In this document: positions 24,493-33,770 of the stretch, one piece after another
Layout: each line of letters begins with the position of its first letter
How positions within the stretch are numbered: the stretch's first letter is position 1
NCBI GenBank assembly: GCA_964609385.1
Contig: CAZSSM010000010.1
Coordinates: 60,182 to 124,181, forward strand
Origin: CAZSSM01 sp964609385
GTDB taxonomy: Bacteria; Planctomycetota; Planctomycetia; Isosphaerales; Isosphaeraceae
Direction of reading: 5' to 3'
DNA length: 64,000 nt
The notes under the pieces: model-generated
What the model was told of the DNA's origin: nothing
Database searches by the model: none
The model's input: only the letters and a program-made list of their open reading frames with translations
Position numbers and translations under genes: made by a program

Positions 24493-25658
24493 TAGGCGGT
24501 CCCCCCGGCGGTCGTGGCGGCCAGGCTCTGCCGCTTCGACGCGATCGAGTCCATCAGCGCGTTGAACGAGTCGGCGAACTTGGCCACGCCCTGCTCCAGG
24601 AGCACGTCGGTGGCGTCGTTCAGCGAGATCCCTAAGTTTTGAAGTTGGTTCAAGGTCCGGGTCATCCCCTCCAGGTCCGACTCGATCGTCGGCGTCGAGG
24701 TCCCATGGTCCTTGACCGCCTCAAAGGTCTCCGGCGGCATCGTGCTGACCGTCTCGGCGCCGACCAGATCGTCGACGTACAAGGTGTCGCGGTAGTTGGG
24801 ATTCTTGGTGCTGACCGAGGCCCAGAGGACGCGCTGCACCTTGGCCCCGCGATCGCGGAGGGGCTGGAACTCGTCGCCGTAGAAGATCTTCTTGAAAGTC
24901 TGGTAGGCCAGCTTGGCATTGGCGATGGCTACGGTCCCCTTGAGCGCCTCCAGCGCGTTGCGTCGGCCGTCGTCGTCGTTCGTGGCGATCGCTTGGTCGA
25001 TCCGGTTGTCGACCTCAGTGTCGATCCTCGAGATGAAGAAGCTGGCCACCGAGTTGATCCGATCGACCGGCAGGCCCGCCTCGACCCGCTTCTTCAATGC
25101 GCGGACGTAGGCAAGAGCCACTTGCTCGTATTGATCATTACTGAACAAGAGCGTGACGTTGATATTGATCCCGTCGTAGAGCAGTTGCTCAATCGCGGTG
25201 ATTCCTTCGGGGGTGCCGGGCACCTTGATCATCGCGTTGGGCCGATCGAGCAGTCCCCAGAGCGTCTTGGCCTCGGCGATGGTCGCCTCCGTGTCACGGG
25301 CCAGCAGGGGCGAGACCTCCAGGCTGACACACCCGTCCAAGCCCTCGGTGCGTTCGAAGACGGGTCGGAAGACGTCGAGGGCCTCGCGGATATCGTCGAC
25401 GGTCAGGGCTTGGTAGATCGCCGAGGCGTCGGCCCCCTGCGCGATCAGGTCCTGGATCTGCTCGTCGTACTCGCTCCCTTTGGTGATCGCCTTTTCGAAG
25501 ATGGTTGGGTTCGACGTGACGCCCAGCAAGCCGTCCTCCTCGATCAGTCGGCGCAGCTCGCCCGAGCGGATCAGGCCACGGCTGATGTTGTCCAGCCAGG
25601 CGCTCTGTCCTTGGGCGGCCAGGGCGCGGATTGGGTTGGTCGCTTCGGAGTTGCTCAT
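24492..25658 (-). CDS. tal: Transaldolase
   Basis: A 388-residue transaldolase of the type found at the N terminus of Tal-Pgi fusions. It transfers a dihydroxyacetone unit in the non-oxidative pentose phosphate pathway. GVTSNPTIFEKAITKGSEYD lies near residues 46-65, and PNAMIKVPGTPEGI holds the Schiff-base lysine. FLISRIDTEVD is conserved as FFISRIDTEVD here. GGGAGG stands about 9 nt before the ATG. It is the first gene of a two-gene operon with pgi, with the stop and start fused as TAATG. Confidence 0.93.
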   Translation of the reverse strand: MSNSEATNPIRALAAQGQSAWLDNISRGLIRSGELRRLIEEDGLLGVTSNPTIFEKAITKGSEYDEQIQDLIAQGADASAIYQALTVDDIREALDVFRPVFERTEGLDGCVSLEVSPLLARDTEATIAEAKTLWGLLDRPNAMIKVPGTPEGITAIEQLLYDGININVTLLFSNDQYEQVALAYVRALKKRVEAGLPVDRINSVASFFISRIDTEVDNRIDQAIATNDDDGRRNALEALKGTVAIANAKLAYQTFKKIFYGDEFQPLRDRGAKVQRVLWASVSTKNPNYRDTLYVDDLVGAETVSTMPPETFEAVKDHGTSTPTIESDLEGMTRTLNQLQNLGISLNDATDVLLEQGVAKFADSFNALMDSIASKRQSLAATTAGGTA

Positions 25659-26017
25659 GCGCGGATGCCTCCCTCAAGAAGAACTGCCATGGTCCGTCGA
25701 TCGCCGATCGAATCGGACATGCGTCGATGCCGGGGATCGGGCCAGACCCCATGCCGAGGGGCGGGCGATCCGGGTCCGTCACGCCTCCGGATCGAGAGCC
25801 CCGGCCATCTCCTCTAACCTAACGCAATCGGGAGACCAAAGTCGAGTTGCCGACCCTATGACCCCGAAAGATCTCGGTGTTTTCATTCTTTGTTCCGAAC
25901 CATGACGATCTTATCAACCCCTAGGCATGGGCGAGACGATCGACTATGATTTGCCCCGGGCTCACCGCCATCCTTCCATATGTCGCAACCCCCGATGCTC
26001 CCAAGGAGGAACGACCG
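25659..26017. other. Intergenic region, divergent
   Basis: This 359-nt interval separates the leftward tal-pgi operon from the rightward small membrane gene. I see no gene, and only weak promoter-like sequence such as TTGTTC with TATCAA 16 nt later, near 25890-25920. Confidence 0.35.
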
Positions 26018-26350
26018 GTGACCTTGCGAATCCCCCGCCCCTGCCGACGCTGTGGTCATCGCACCATCCACGAGTCGCGGATCCGGATGCCAGACCTCTT
26101 GGAAATGGCCCTTGCCCTGCTCACCCTGGGCCTCTCCGTGATCGCCTCGCTGCTCGCAACCCTTCTGCTACCCACCCGCTGCCTGGGATGTCGCAAGGAG
26201 CGCCCTCCCTTAGTGATCAAGGCCCTCTCCCGACTCCTTCCGTTCGGTCGCGAACGGCGGCCGGCCGATCTCGGACTTGATACCTCCCTCTCCATGATGA
26301 CTCATGAGGATAAAGTCACGACTCGTTCTGGGCAAATCCCCCCCACATGA
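26018..26350 (+). CDS. Small membrane protein with paired CxxC motifs
   Basis: A 110-residue protein starting at GTG 26018, chosen because AAGGAGG lies about 8 nt upstream. The N terminus has CRRCGHRTIHESR (a CxxC knuckle at about 9-12). A hydrophobic helix of about 25 residues (LEMALALLTLGLSVIASLLA and on) follows, and a second CxxC, RCLGCRKE, comes just after it. The four cysteines could bind zinc across or beside the membrane, although the helix separates them. The C-terminal third is basic and unstructured. The family is unknown. The rhodanese gene converges on it. Confidence 0.6.
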   Translation: MTLRIPRPCRRCGHRTIHESRIRMPDLLEMALALLTLGLSVIASLLATLLLPTRCLGCRKERPPLVIKALSRLLPFGRERRPADLGLDTSLSMMTHEDKVTTRSGQIPPT

Positions 26351-26492
26351 TGAATTCAAGAAATATTGCAGAACGAAAGGACGACCCTTTTACCACCAAC
26401 CTTGCATGCATTAGCCATGCGGGCACATGGATCTCGAGCCGGGACTGATCTGATTCAGATCGAAGACAACCGCAAGGGCTGTGGCCCTCGAG

Positions 26493-26882
26493 TCAGGAAT
26501 AGCGTGGGCACTCCGGATCGACCAAGCGGGACCACGCGTCGATCCCGCCGTCCAAGTTCACAACCCGCTCGAGCCCAGTCGCTAAGAGCAGCCGGGTCGC
26601 CCAGGCTGAACGGATCCCGTGGTGACAATAAACGACCAACGCTCGTGCCCCGACCCGGATCTGAAGAGCCTCTTGATGCTCGGGCACCTGGCCGATCGGT
26701 AAAAACAGATCCGATCCTTCGGGAACGACGATCCGACAGAAGCGTCGCTCCTCCGGTTCGCGTACGTCCAGTAAGAGCGGCGGATCCAACGAATCGAGCC
26801 AATCTCGAAGCTGGGACGGGCTCACCTGAGGGAGACCGTCGTTCGATTCGTCGATGTGATGAAAGTCCGGGGTATCAGTCAT
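26493..26882 (-). CDS. Rhodanese-like sulfurtransferase
   Basis: A 129-residue single-domain rhodanese. The conserved LLLDVREPEE lies at 36-45, and the active-site loop VVYCHHGIRSAWAT carries the persulfide-forming Cys86. LDGGIDAW completes the domain at about 114-121. Single-domain rhodaneses transfer sulfane sulfur to cyanide, thiols or molybdopterin and tRNA-thiolation partners; the acceptor here is unknown. It is probably cytoplasmic since no signal peptide is seen. The upstream neighbour on the same strand, 116 nt away, is the VTT-domain membrane protein. Confidence 0.88.
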   Translation of the reverse strand: MTDTPDFHHIDESNDGLPQVSPSQLRDWLDSLDPPLLLDVREPEERRFCRIVVPEGSDLFLPIGQVPEHQEALQIRVGARALVVYCHHGIRSAWATRLLLATGLERVVNLDGGIDAWSRLVDPECPRYS

Positions 26883-26998
26883 TCCAGGGGAGGCTCATCA
26901 AGGATGAAGGGGAAACAAGCCTCACCCGAGGGATCGGTGTTCAGGGCGAGCCATCCCCCGATCTCGGGGTTGGGCGTGTAGGCCCGCCTCATGGGCGG

Positions 26999-27937
26999 TC
27001 ACGCAGCTTGAGGACGTGCGTCCCGGCCTGTCGTCATGGGAATCGCTCGCTCGGAATCATCGCGACGCTGTGCGTCCAGGGCGCGCCGCACGAACAGGCT
27101 GACCACCCCGAGGAGGACCACACCGAGCCCCACAGCAATCCCCCAGAACCAGAGCGGTTGGCCCGACATGACCCGTTGGTCCGGGTCCAGAATCCGGGCC
27201 GTGGTCACCGACGCAATCGACATCGGGAGCATCCCCAGCCAACTCGTCAGCAGGTACCGCGAGGGCCGAATCTGCGTCAGTCCCAGACCGTAATTGAGCA
27301 CGTGGTAGGGGATCAAGGGACAGATCCGGAGCAAGAGGAGGAACCACGCGCCTCGAATGCAGATCGCGCGGTCAATCGTATGAAACGTCCGACTCCGCTC
27401 CAAACGATTCCGAGCGCGTTCGCCGGCGGCGCTCCGCGCGATCAGGAACGAGCCCCAACATCCCAGCGTGTTGCCCGCCGAGACCAGCCCGATGGCCAAC
27501 CACCACGGTTGGAAGAGGATCCCGGCCAGCATCGCCATCGGCCAAGCCGGAGTCAGCACAATTAATCCCAACGCGAAGCAAAACACATAAACCGGATAGG
27601 CCCACAAGCCCATCGCGACCAGGGGCTCTTCCAGGCGGTTCAGCAAGTGGGGCAGGGTCGTCTGACCGATCAGAATTAGCCCGAGCACGATCACTCCGGC
27701 GAGAATCAGGACCAGGAGTTTGAGCCGTCGAGGCGATTCCGAACCCGAGGCGGTCCGAACGATCCGATCTGCGGGCTCGGTCCGTCCCTCTCGTCGTGTT
27801 AGGTTCGGCATCGATGGGTCCCAAATCATGTCGCGGTGCTCTCGTCTGGTCGTTGCAGATCGGGTTGGCTCGGTGTCGTTCAGACGAATCGATGATCCCT
27901 CAGAAGGGTCGACGGGAATCACAGTGGTTCGGCCCAC
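26999..27937 (-). CDS. TVP38/TMEM64 (VTT-domain) membrane protein
   Basis: A 312-residue membrane protein of the DedA/TVP38 superfamily, with about six TM segments. Features include a polar N-terminal stretch (to about 70), a first TM LLVLILAGVIVLGLILIG, and the VTT core with TPAWPMAMLAGILFQPWW. A GNTLGCWGSFLIAR block follows, then LRICPLIPYHVLNYGLGLT. Family members are implicated in lipid scrambling or small-molecule transport across the cytoplasmic membrane. In-frame ATGs at 27829 and 27811 are possible starts, because the extra N terminus is not conserved-looking. The rhodanese gene follows it on the same strand. Confidence 0.82.
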   Translation of the reverse strand: MGRTTVIPVDPSEGSSIRLNDTEPTRSATTRREHRDMIWDPSMPNLTRREGRTEPADRIVRTASGSESPRRLKLLVLILAGVIVLGLILIGQTTLPHLLNRLEEPLVAMGLWAYPVYVFCFALGLIVLTPAWPMAMLAGILFQPWWLAIGLVSAGNTLGCWGSFLIARSAAGERARNRLERSRTFHTIDRAICIRGAWFLLLLRICPLIPYHVLNYGLGLTQIRPSRYLLTSWLGMLPMSIASVTTARILDPDQRVMSGQPLWFWGIAVGLGVVLLGVVSLFVRRALDAQRRDDSERAIPMTTGRDARPQAA

Positions 27938-28290
27938 TCAGGCACATGACGCCATAACGTACCTACCCATCATGCGAAGTCTGTGCCGGCTGATTCGCTC
28001 GGCCGCCCCGTGTTCTGGCCGGATCGGGACACGAACGCCCAGCCGTCTCCTGTTAGACTGGGTCACGATCGGTCCGGATGCGCGGATGGGTCGTCCAAGT
28101 TCGGGATGGGTTGCTCCATCGCGACCCCGAAACCGTGTGACCCGGTTCGTCGACACGCTCGCCGGGACGAATGTTGCGCAGGAGCGCCGCAAATTGTTGC
28201 TTTTCTCCGAATCGCCGACGGCGCGACGTCCCAAAGGCTATCGAGTCCGCGCGGGAAGCCAGCACCTAACCCTTTTGGAGGGATCATCCC
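27938..28290. other. Intergenic region, divergent
   Basis: This 353-nt interval lies between the VTT gene and the dehydrogenase gene. Frames run through it on several strands without any recognisable motif. No clear hairpin was found. Confidence 0.3.
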
Positions 28291-29226
<936 letters not shown>

Positions 29227-29289
29227 TGACTTGATCGTTGCAAGTACGTCTTTGAGACGCGGCCAGCCGCTCCCAACGAAGTGGGCACC

Positions 29290-29318
29290 CTGGAAAGCAG
29301 ACGCCGATCCGCTAGAAT
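29290..29318 (+). promoter_or_regulatory. Possible promoter of the glyoxalase-II-like gene
   Basis: TAGAAT (29313-29318) is a good -10 element, with CTGGAA 17 nt upstream as a poor -35. The start of transcription would be about 95 nt before the ATG at 29420. Confidence 0.35.
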
Positions 29319-29419
29319 AGACAGGTCTACAAATTCCCGGTGCTCGGTCGAAGCTCGATTCGCTCGCGAGGGGTCGTGGAGCGAGATCGGTTCTCTTCAA
29401 TCGGGCCGGAGCGGTCTGT

Positions 29420-30121
29420 ATGCGCATCATGGACGCGGTCACACTGGGACTGGAAACGGTCCTCTCACAGGAATTCATGCAGAACGCGTTCGTGGTTTGG
29501 CGGCGTGGCACCCGCTCGGCGGTGGTCATCGACCCGGGATTTGCGGTCGATCCGATCCTTGATTTGCTCCGCCGCGAAGGGTTGCAAGTCGAGGCGATCC
29601 TCAACACGCATGGCCACCTCGATCACATCGCCGGCAACGCGGCTTTGAAGCAAGCCTTTCCCAATGCCGAGCTGATCATCGGCCGCGCTGATGCCTCGAT
29701 GCTGACCGATACTCGCGAGAATTTGAGCGATATGTTCGGCTACGCGGTGCTCAGCCCACCGGCCGATCGGATTCTCGAAGGCGGGGAGCGTTTCCGGCTC
29801 GCCGGCCTGGAGTTCGTCAGTCGGGCCGTGCCCGGTCACAGCCCTGGCTCGCTCGTCTTCCTGGTCGGCGATGGCCGCGTCCTGGAAGACGACCCGCCGA
29901 TCCTCTTCGGCGGCGATACCCTCTTCGCCGGATCGATCGGCCGGACCGATCTGCCCCACAGCGCCCCTGACTTGCTCATCGACGGGCTTCGTCGACTCCT
30001 CCAGGACCTGCCCGACGAGGTGGAGGTCTATCCCGGACACGGCCCTTCAACCACCATCGGTTTGGAACGCCGACGCAACCCGTTCGTCGGCGAGCCGAGC
30101 CGCGATCTGGACCACGACTGA
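29420..30121 (+). CDS. MBL-fold metallohydrolase, glyoxalase II-like
   Basis: A 233-residue metallo-beta-lactamase-fold hydrolase. The metal site THGHLDHIAG (HxHxDH) lies near residue 70-79. AVPGHSPGS gives the next histidine, FGGDTLFAGSIGRTDLP the bridging aspartate and YPGHGPSTTIGLE the last one. These are typical of the hydroxyacylglutathione hydrolase and YcbL-type branch, which cleave thioesters such as S-lactoylglutathione. A short C terminus lacks the full glyoxalase II substrate domain, so this is likelier a YcbL-like enzyme. Cytoplasmic. Preceded by a TAGAAT promoter element. Confidence 0.9.
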   Translation: MRIMDAVTLGLETVLSQEFMQNAFVVWRRGTRSAVVIDPGFAVDPILDLLRREGLQVEAILNTHGHLDHIAGNAALKQAFPNAELIIGRADASMLTDTRENLSDMFGYAVLSPPADRILEGGERFRLAGLEFVSRAVPGHSPGSLVFLVGDGRVLEDDPPILFGGDTLFAGSIGRTDLPHSAPDLLIDGLRRLLQDLPDEVEVYPGHGPSTTIGLERRRNPFVGEPSRDLDHD

Positions 30122-30377
30122 GTCGATCGCAATGTCGGAAAAGCGGTCTTCTATCGGATCGACCGGCAAGCCAGCGTGCACTCGTCGCGTTCCGTCGTTT
30201 GCACACATCAAATGCGCAGTGAGTCGCTTCTTGAGATCGGTCGGTTGCTTCGGATTGGGTCGAGTAGTATCTTCGATGGACTGATCGGATGCATGGCATG
30301 GGACCGAGTGCATCCCCTCGATTCGCCTTCGATGTTCGCCCACAATGAGCGGCCGGATCACCGGTCACGGATCCTTA

Positions 30378-31163
30378 ATGAGCCTCGCTAGCCCGTCGCG
30401 CCCGACGACTCGTGCCGGCATGGTCCTGGACACACAAGTGGAGATGATCACCCCGGAACGGGTGACCTACCGCTACATCGTGGCCGGCCCGTTCCGACGC
30501 GCCATCTCATACCTGCTCGACTTGATGCTCTGGCTGGCCTTCATGGCCGCCATCTCTATCTTGTCCTCCTTGACGATGCCGCTGTTGGGGAACTTTTCGA
30601 TCGGCTTGAGCCTGATCGTCTTGTTCTTCACCCAATGGTTTTACGGCGGGTTCTTCGAAACGATCATGAACGGCCAGACGCCGGGCAAGGTCGCGATGAA
30701 GCTGCGGGTCGTCTCGGTTAACGGCGTGCCGATCAGCCCGTCGCAGGCGATCTTGCGTAACCTGATCCTGCCGATTGAGGGGATCTGGGTCGGCCTCGGC
30801 ACGTTGCCGGCCCTGATCAGCATGGCGCTGACCACCGGCTTTCGACGCTTGGGTGACCTGGCTGCCGGCACGATGGTGATTATGGAGGAGAAGCCGGAAC
30901 CGCAGCCGATCGTCGTGATCGAGGAACCGGCCGTCATCGAACTGGCCGACTACGTCCGGCCGCAGCAGCACGTCAGCCGCGACCTGGCCCGCACGCTCGC
31001 CGACTACGTGCAGGCGCGTCCACGTCTGGGACTTAGCCGTCGTGAAGAGATGGCCCGGCCGTTGGCCAACCGCCTCATCGCCGAGCATCAACTGCCGGTC
31101 GACTACCCGGCCGACACGGTGCTCTGCGCGGTCTATCGCGCTGTCTTCATGGAAAGGAGCTGA
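30378..31163 (+). CDS. RDD-family membrane protein
   Basis: A roughly 261-residue protein with an RDD-type membrane domain. TPERVTYRYIVAGPFRRAI stands before the first helix. LLDLMLWLAFMAAISIL and a second long hydrophobic stretch follow, then a GQTPGKVAMKLRVVS block as in other RDD proteins. The C-terminal half (from about 165) is soluble and acidic/basic mixed. RDD proteins are small membrane proteins, some linked to ion antiport. The start is uncertain: ATGs at 30345, 30378 and 30420 all lack a clear Shine-Dalgarno site. It is the first gene of a seven-gene cluster, 6 nt before SpoIIM. Confidence 0.8.
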   Translation: MSLASPSRPTTRAGMVLDTQVEMITPERVTYRYIVAGPFRRAISYLLDLMLWLAFMAAISILSSLTMPLLGNFSIGLSLIVLFFTQWFYGGFFETIMNGQTPGKVAMKLRVVSVNGVPISPSQAILRNLILPIEGIWVGLGTLPALISMALTTGFRRLGDLAAGTMVIMEEKPEPQPIVVIEEPAVIELADYVRPQQHVSRDLARTLADYVQARPRLGLSRREEMARPLANRLIAEHQLPVDYPADTVLCAVYRAVFMERS

Positions 31164-31169
31164 GACCCG

Positions 31170-32156
31170 ATGGCCATCCGGGTGGTGAAGCGGCTCGCCC
31201 AGCGCAAGCCAAGCTGGGACGAACTGGAACAGCTCCTCCGCAAACTCCCCACGACGCATGCGACGCGACGCAAGCCGGACGACCTGCTCCGACTGGCCCA
31301 CCTCTATCGCGAAGTCTGCGCCGACCTGATGCGCGCCGATGCCTATGACCTGCCCCAAGAGACCGTCGATTACCTCGACCAGTTGGTTGCCCGCGCCCAC
31401 AACGAACTTTATCGATCCGAGCGGGTCGACCTGGTCGCCTGGCTCCGGGGCGCCTTCCTCAACGTCCCACGCCAACTCCGACGCTCCCCCTGGTTCTACC
31501 TCAGCCTTGTCCTCTTTTATGGCGGGATGACCCTCTTCGCCATGGTCGCCTACTTCGACCCCGACTTCGCCCTCGACATCCTCCCCGAAGGCATGGCCGA
31601 GCAGGCCGCCGAGTCGTTCGCCAACACCTTGACCCGCGAATCCTTGGACGATGACGCCCTTATGTACGGATTCTACATCTATAACAACGCCGGTATCGGG
31701 CTTCGCTGCTATACCTGGGGGTTACTCTTCGGTATTGGCTCAGTTTACATCCTGATCCAGCAGACGGTCTACCTCGGTCTGCTCTTCGGCTACATCTTGG
31801 GAACACCGTCGCGCGGGAACTTCCTGGAGTTTGTCACAGCGCACGGCCCGTTCGAACTGACGGCGATCGCCATCAGTGCCACCGCTGGACTCCATCTGGG
31901 CCTGGGTCTGATCGCTCCCGGTCGCCAACCCCGGCTGCAAGCCCTTCGCGATTCGGCCTTGCGGTCCCTACCGCTGGCCGGCACAGCGGCGACCCTGTTC
32001 ATCCTGGCCGCATTCATTGAGGGGTTCATCTCGGCCTCTTCCCTACCCTATGCGGTCAAGTTGGCCGTAGCTTTGGTGACCGCCGCAATGCTTCTGGCCT
32101 ACATCGGCCTCGGCGGGCTGGAACGGCACAGGGGAGGGCACCGCGTTGGATCCTAA
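31170..32156 (+). CDS. SpoIIM (DUF95) family membrane protein
   Basis: A 328-residue stage II sporulation protein M family member. The soluble N terminus (1-95) contains LLRLAHLYREVCADLMRA, and then about five TM helices follow, including FYLSLVLFYGGMTLFAMV and YTWGLLFGIGSVYIL. The FTVAHGPFELTAIA-type block is present as FVTAHGPFELTAIAIS, a hallmark of the family. In Bacillus the homologue works in engulfment, but SpoIIM-like genes are widespread in non-sporulating bacteria. It lies 6 nt after RDD and overlaps the next gene by 11 nt. AAGGAG sits inside the end of the RDD gene. Confidence 0.88.
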   Translation: MAIRVVKRLAQRKPSWDELEQLLRKLPTTHATRRKPDDLLRLAHLYREVCADLMRADAYDLPQETVDYLDQLVARAHNELYRSERVDLVAWLRGAFLNVPRQLRRSPWFYLSLVLFYGGMTLFAMVAYFDPDFALDILPEGMAEQAAESFANTLTRESLDDDALMYGFYIYNNAGIGLRCYTWGLLFGIGSVYILIQQTVYLGLLFGYILGTPSRGNFLEFVTAHGPFELTAIAISATAGLHLGLGLIAPGRQPRLQALRDSALRSLPLAGTAATLFILAAFIEGFISASSLPYAVKLAVALVTAAMLLAYIGLGGLERHRGGHRVGS

Positions 32157-32988
32157 CCAGACCCTCGTCCGGATCCGGCCGCGACGGATCTGGGAGATCC
32201 TCGACCTGGCGTTGCTCGTGGTCCGTCACTACCCTGTCACGATTGGATTGACGGTCTTGATCGGCATCGCCCCTTGGGCGCTGTTCTCGCTGATCCCCCT
32301 CGTCAACGAGCCCACGCAGGCCGATGAGTCGACGTTCGAGGGTTTCCTGTTCATGTACTTCCTCGTCTTCCTGCCCCTCTTCATCGCCATATTCGAACCT
32401 TTGGCAACAGCGCCGATGTCGCTCGTGATGGGCGAATTGATGCTCGGTCGACGACCACGGTTCGGATCGATCACGGCCAGCCTCTTTCGCGCGGTCCCCT
32501 CGTTCCTGTTGATGATGCTCCTTCGCGCATTCCTGCTGGCGACCGTGGTGGGGTCCCTACTGGTCCCGATCAATCTGTTCTACGCCAACGAGGTGATCCT
32601 CCTAGAACGCTCCAAACTGTTCTCGTTCTGGAAGCGGACCGGGATCTTAACGCAGGACGCGCAGTCGTATCACCTCTGGATCGCTTTGGTCGAGTGGGGG
32701 TTCCTCTTCGGCTTCGCCTTCCTGTGCTGCGGCTTCGGCCTGGGCTCGCTCTGGGTGACGCTGTTCGGGTCGGGCACACCGCCTTTGTTCGATGAGGAAC
32801 TGGACCTGCTCGGCGAGGCACCGATGATCGCGATCACGATGGGCATGTGGGTGGCCGTCGGGTTCTTCTCGGTGGCGCGGTTCCTGTTCTACATCGACCG
32901 CCGGACCCGCTTGGAGGCCTGGGACCTGAACTTGAAGCTCCAAACGCTGGCGATCGCCTCGGGTGCCGAGCGAGGGACGACCCCATGA
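32146..32988 (+). CDS. Multi-spanning membrane protein, fourth member type of the MoxR operon
   Basis: A 280-residue membrane protein with about five to six TM segments (for example LTVLIGIAPWALFSLIPL and MYFLVFLPLFIAIFEPL). I recognise no named domain. Its place between SpoIIM and the DUF4129 gene is typical for unnamed membrane proteins in such clusters. The start is TTG 32146, because GGGAGGG lies about 8 nt upstream and no ATG is suitably placed. It overlaps SpoIIM by 11 nt and the DUF4129 gene by 4 nt. The C terminus is soluble and reaches the cytoplasm or periplasm after WDLNLKLQTLA. Confidence 0.72.
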   Translation: MDPNQTLVRIRPRRIWEILDLALLVVRHYPVTIGLTVLIGIAPWALFSLIPLVNEPTQADESTFEGFLFMYFLVFLPLFIAIFEPLATAPMSLVMGELMLGRRPRFGSITASLFRAVPSFLLMMLLRAFLLATVVGSLLVPINLFYANEVILLERSKLFSFWKRTGILTQDAQSYHLWIALVEWGFLFGFAFLCCGFGLGSLWVTLFGSGTPPLFDEELDLLGEAPMIAITMGMWVAVGFFSVARFLFYIDRRTRLEAWDLNLKLQTLAIASGAERGTTP

Positions 32989-33770
32989 ACCCGTCGATCG
33001 TTCGGCCCCCTGCAATGTTCCCGGGGCCGGGCTCGCGTCGAGGATGGACCTGTTGGGTGCTGCTTGGGCTCGTCTGGCTGGGCATCTCTCTGCAGGCGAC
33101 CGCCCAGACCGATGTCGAGGAGGCGTTGCGCTCGGCCGACCTCCCCTGGTACGATGAGCAGACTGATGGCTACCGGTCGTTGGTCTCGTCAGACACTCCG
33201 AGTTCACAGGACCCCGACAAGCCGTCCTCGTCGCAAGATTCCCGTCTTTGGGACGACCTGGGCGAGCTGCTCCGCAACGGGGTGCTCCTGCTGATCTTCG
33301 CGTTGACCGTGGCGGTCCTCATCGCATTGGCGATCCACTTCATCCGACGATACGCCGGTGATGTTGAGGACAAGGTCGAGGCCGGTGACGCAGTTTCTGA
33401 GGACGTCGATCGAGTCGAATCGCTCCGAGAGGATTGGGTCCCTGAGGACGCCGATCTTTGGGATCGCGCCGAGCGACTCCGACGCGCCGGGCAACTCGAC
33501 GAGGCGATCGTCGCATTGTTCGCCTATCTCGGCAGCGAGCTGGTCCGTCGCGGGGAGTTGATCTACAGACCGGGCATGACCCCGCGCCAGATCGTCCGGG
33601 CCGTCCACGACCCCACGCGACGCGCCGGCATCGAACCGACCCACCGGCTCTTCGAACTCGTGCTCTACGGCGGCCAGCCGGTCGACCCCGACGCCTTCGA
33701 CCAGGCGCGTCAAGCCGCCCTGGGACTCCGACAGGACTTCCTCCAGCACGACCCGCGAGGCGACCGTTGA
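32985..33770 (+). CDS. DUF4129-domain membrane protein
   Basis: A 261-residue protein with an N-terminal signal-type helix (WTCWVLLGLVWLGISLQ) ending near QATAQ at 40, and a second TM helix LLIFALTVAVLIALAI near 105-120. The C-terminal region (about 160-245) is a DUF4129 domain: RAERLRRAGQLDEAIVALFA, YLGSELVRRGEL and MTPRQIVRAV. DUF4129 proteins are accessory parts of MoxR/DUF58 clusters and transglutaminase fusions. It is translationally coupled to both neighbours by 4-nt overlaps. The middle section is acidic and Ser-rich, probably a periplasmic linker. Confidence 0.83.
   Translation: MNPSIVRPPAMFPGPGSRRGWTCWVLLGLVWLGISLQATAQTDVEEALRSADLPWYDEQTDGYRSLVSSDTPSSQDPDKPSSSQDSRLWDDLGELLRNGVLLLIFALTVAVLIALAIHFIRRYAGDVEDKVEAGDAVSEDVDRVESLREDWVPEDADLWDRAERLRRAGQLDEAIVALFAYLGSELVRRGELIYRPGMTPRQIVRAVHDPTRRAGIEPTHRLFELVLYGGQPVDPDAFDQARQAALGLRQDFLQHDPRGDR

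Noticed and set aside
24639..25817. A 392-codon rightward frame antisense to transaldolase
   Set aside because: It is the complement of a well-recognised gene, with composition typical of antisense frames in GC-rich DNA.
26366..27565. A 399-codon rightward frame over the rhodanese and VTT genes
   Set aside because: It covers two recognised genes on the other strand and has no protein-like pattern.
30507..31475. A 322-codon leftward frame over the RDD and SpoIIM genes
   Set aside because: Antisense shadow, rich in Gln, Asp and Val, with no domain.
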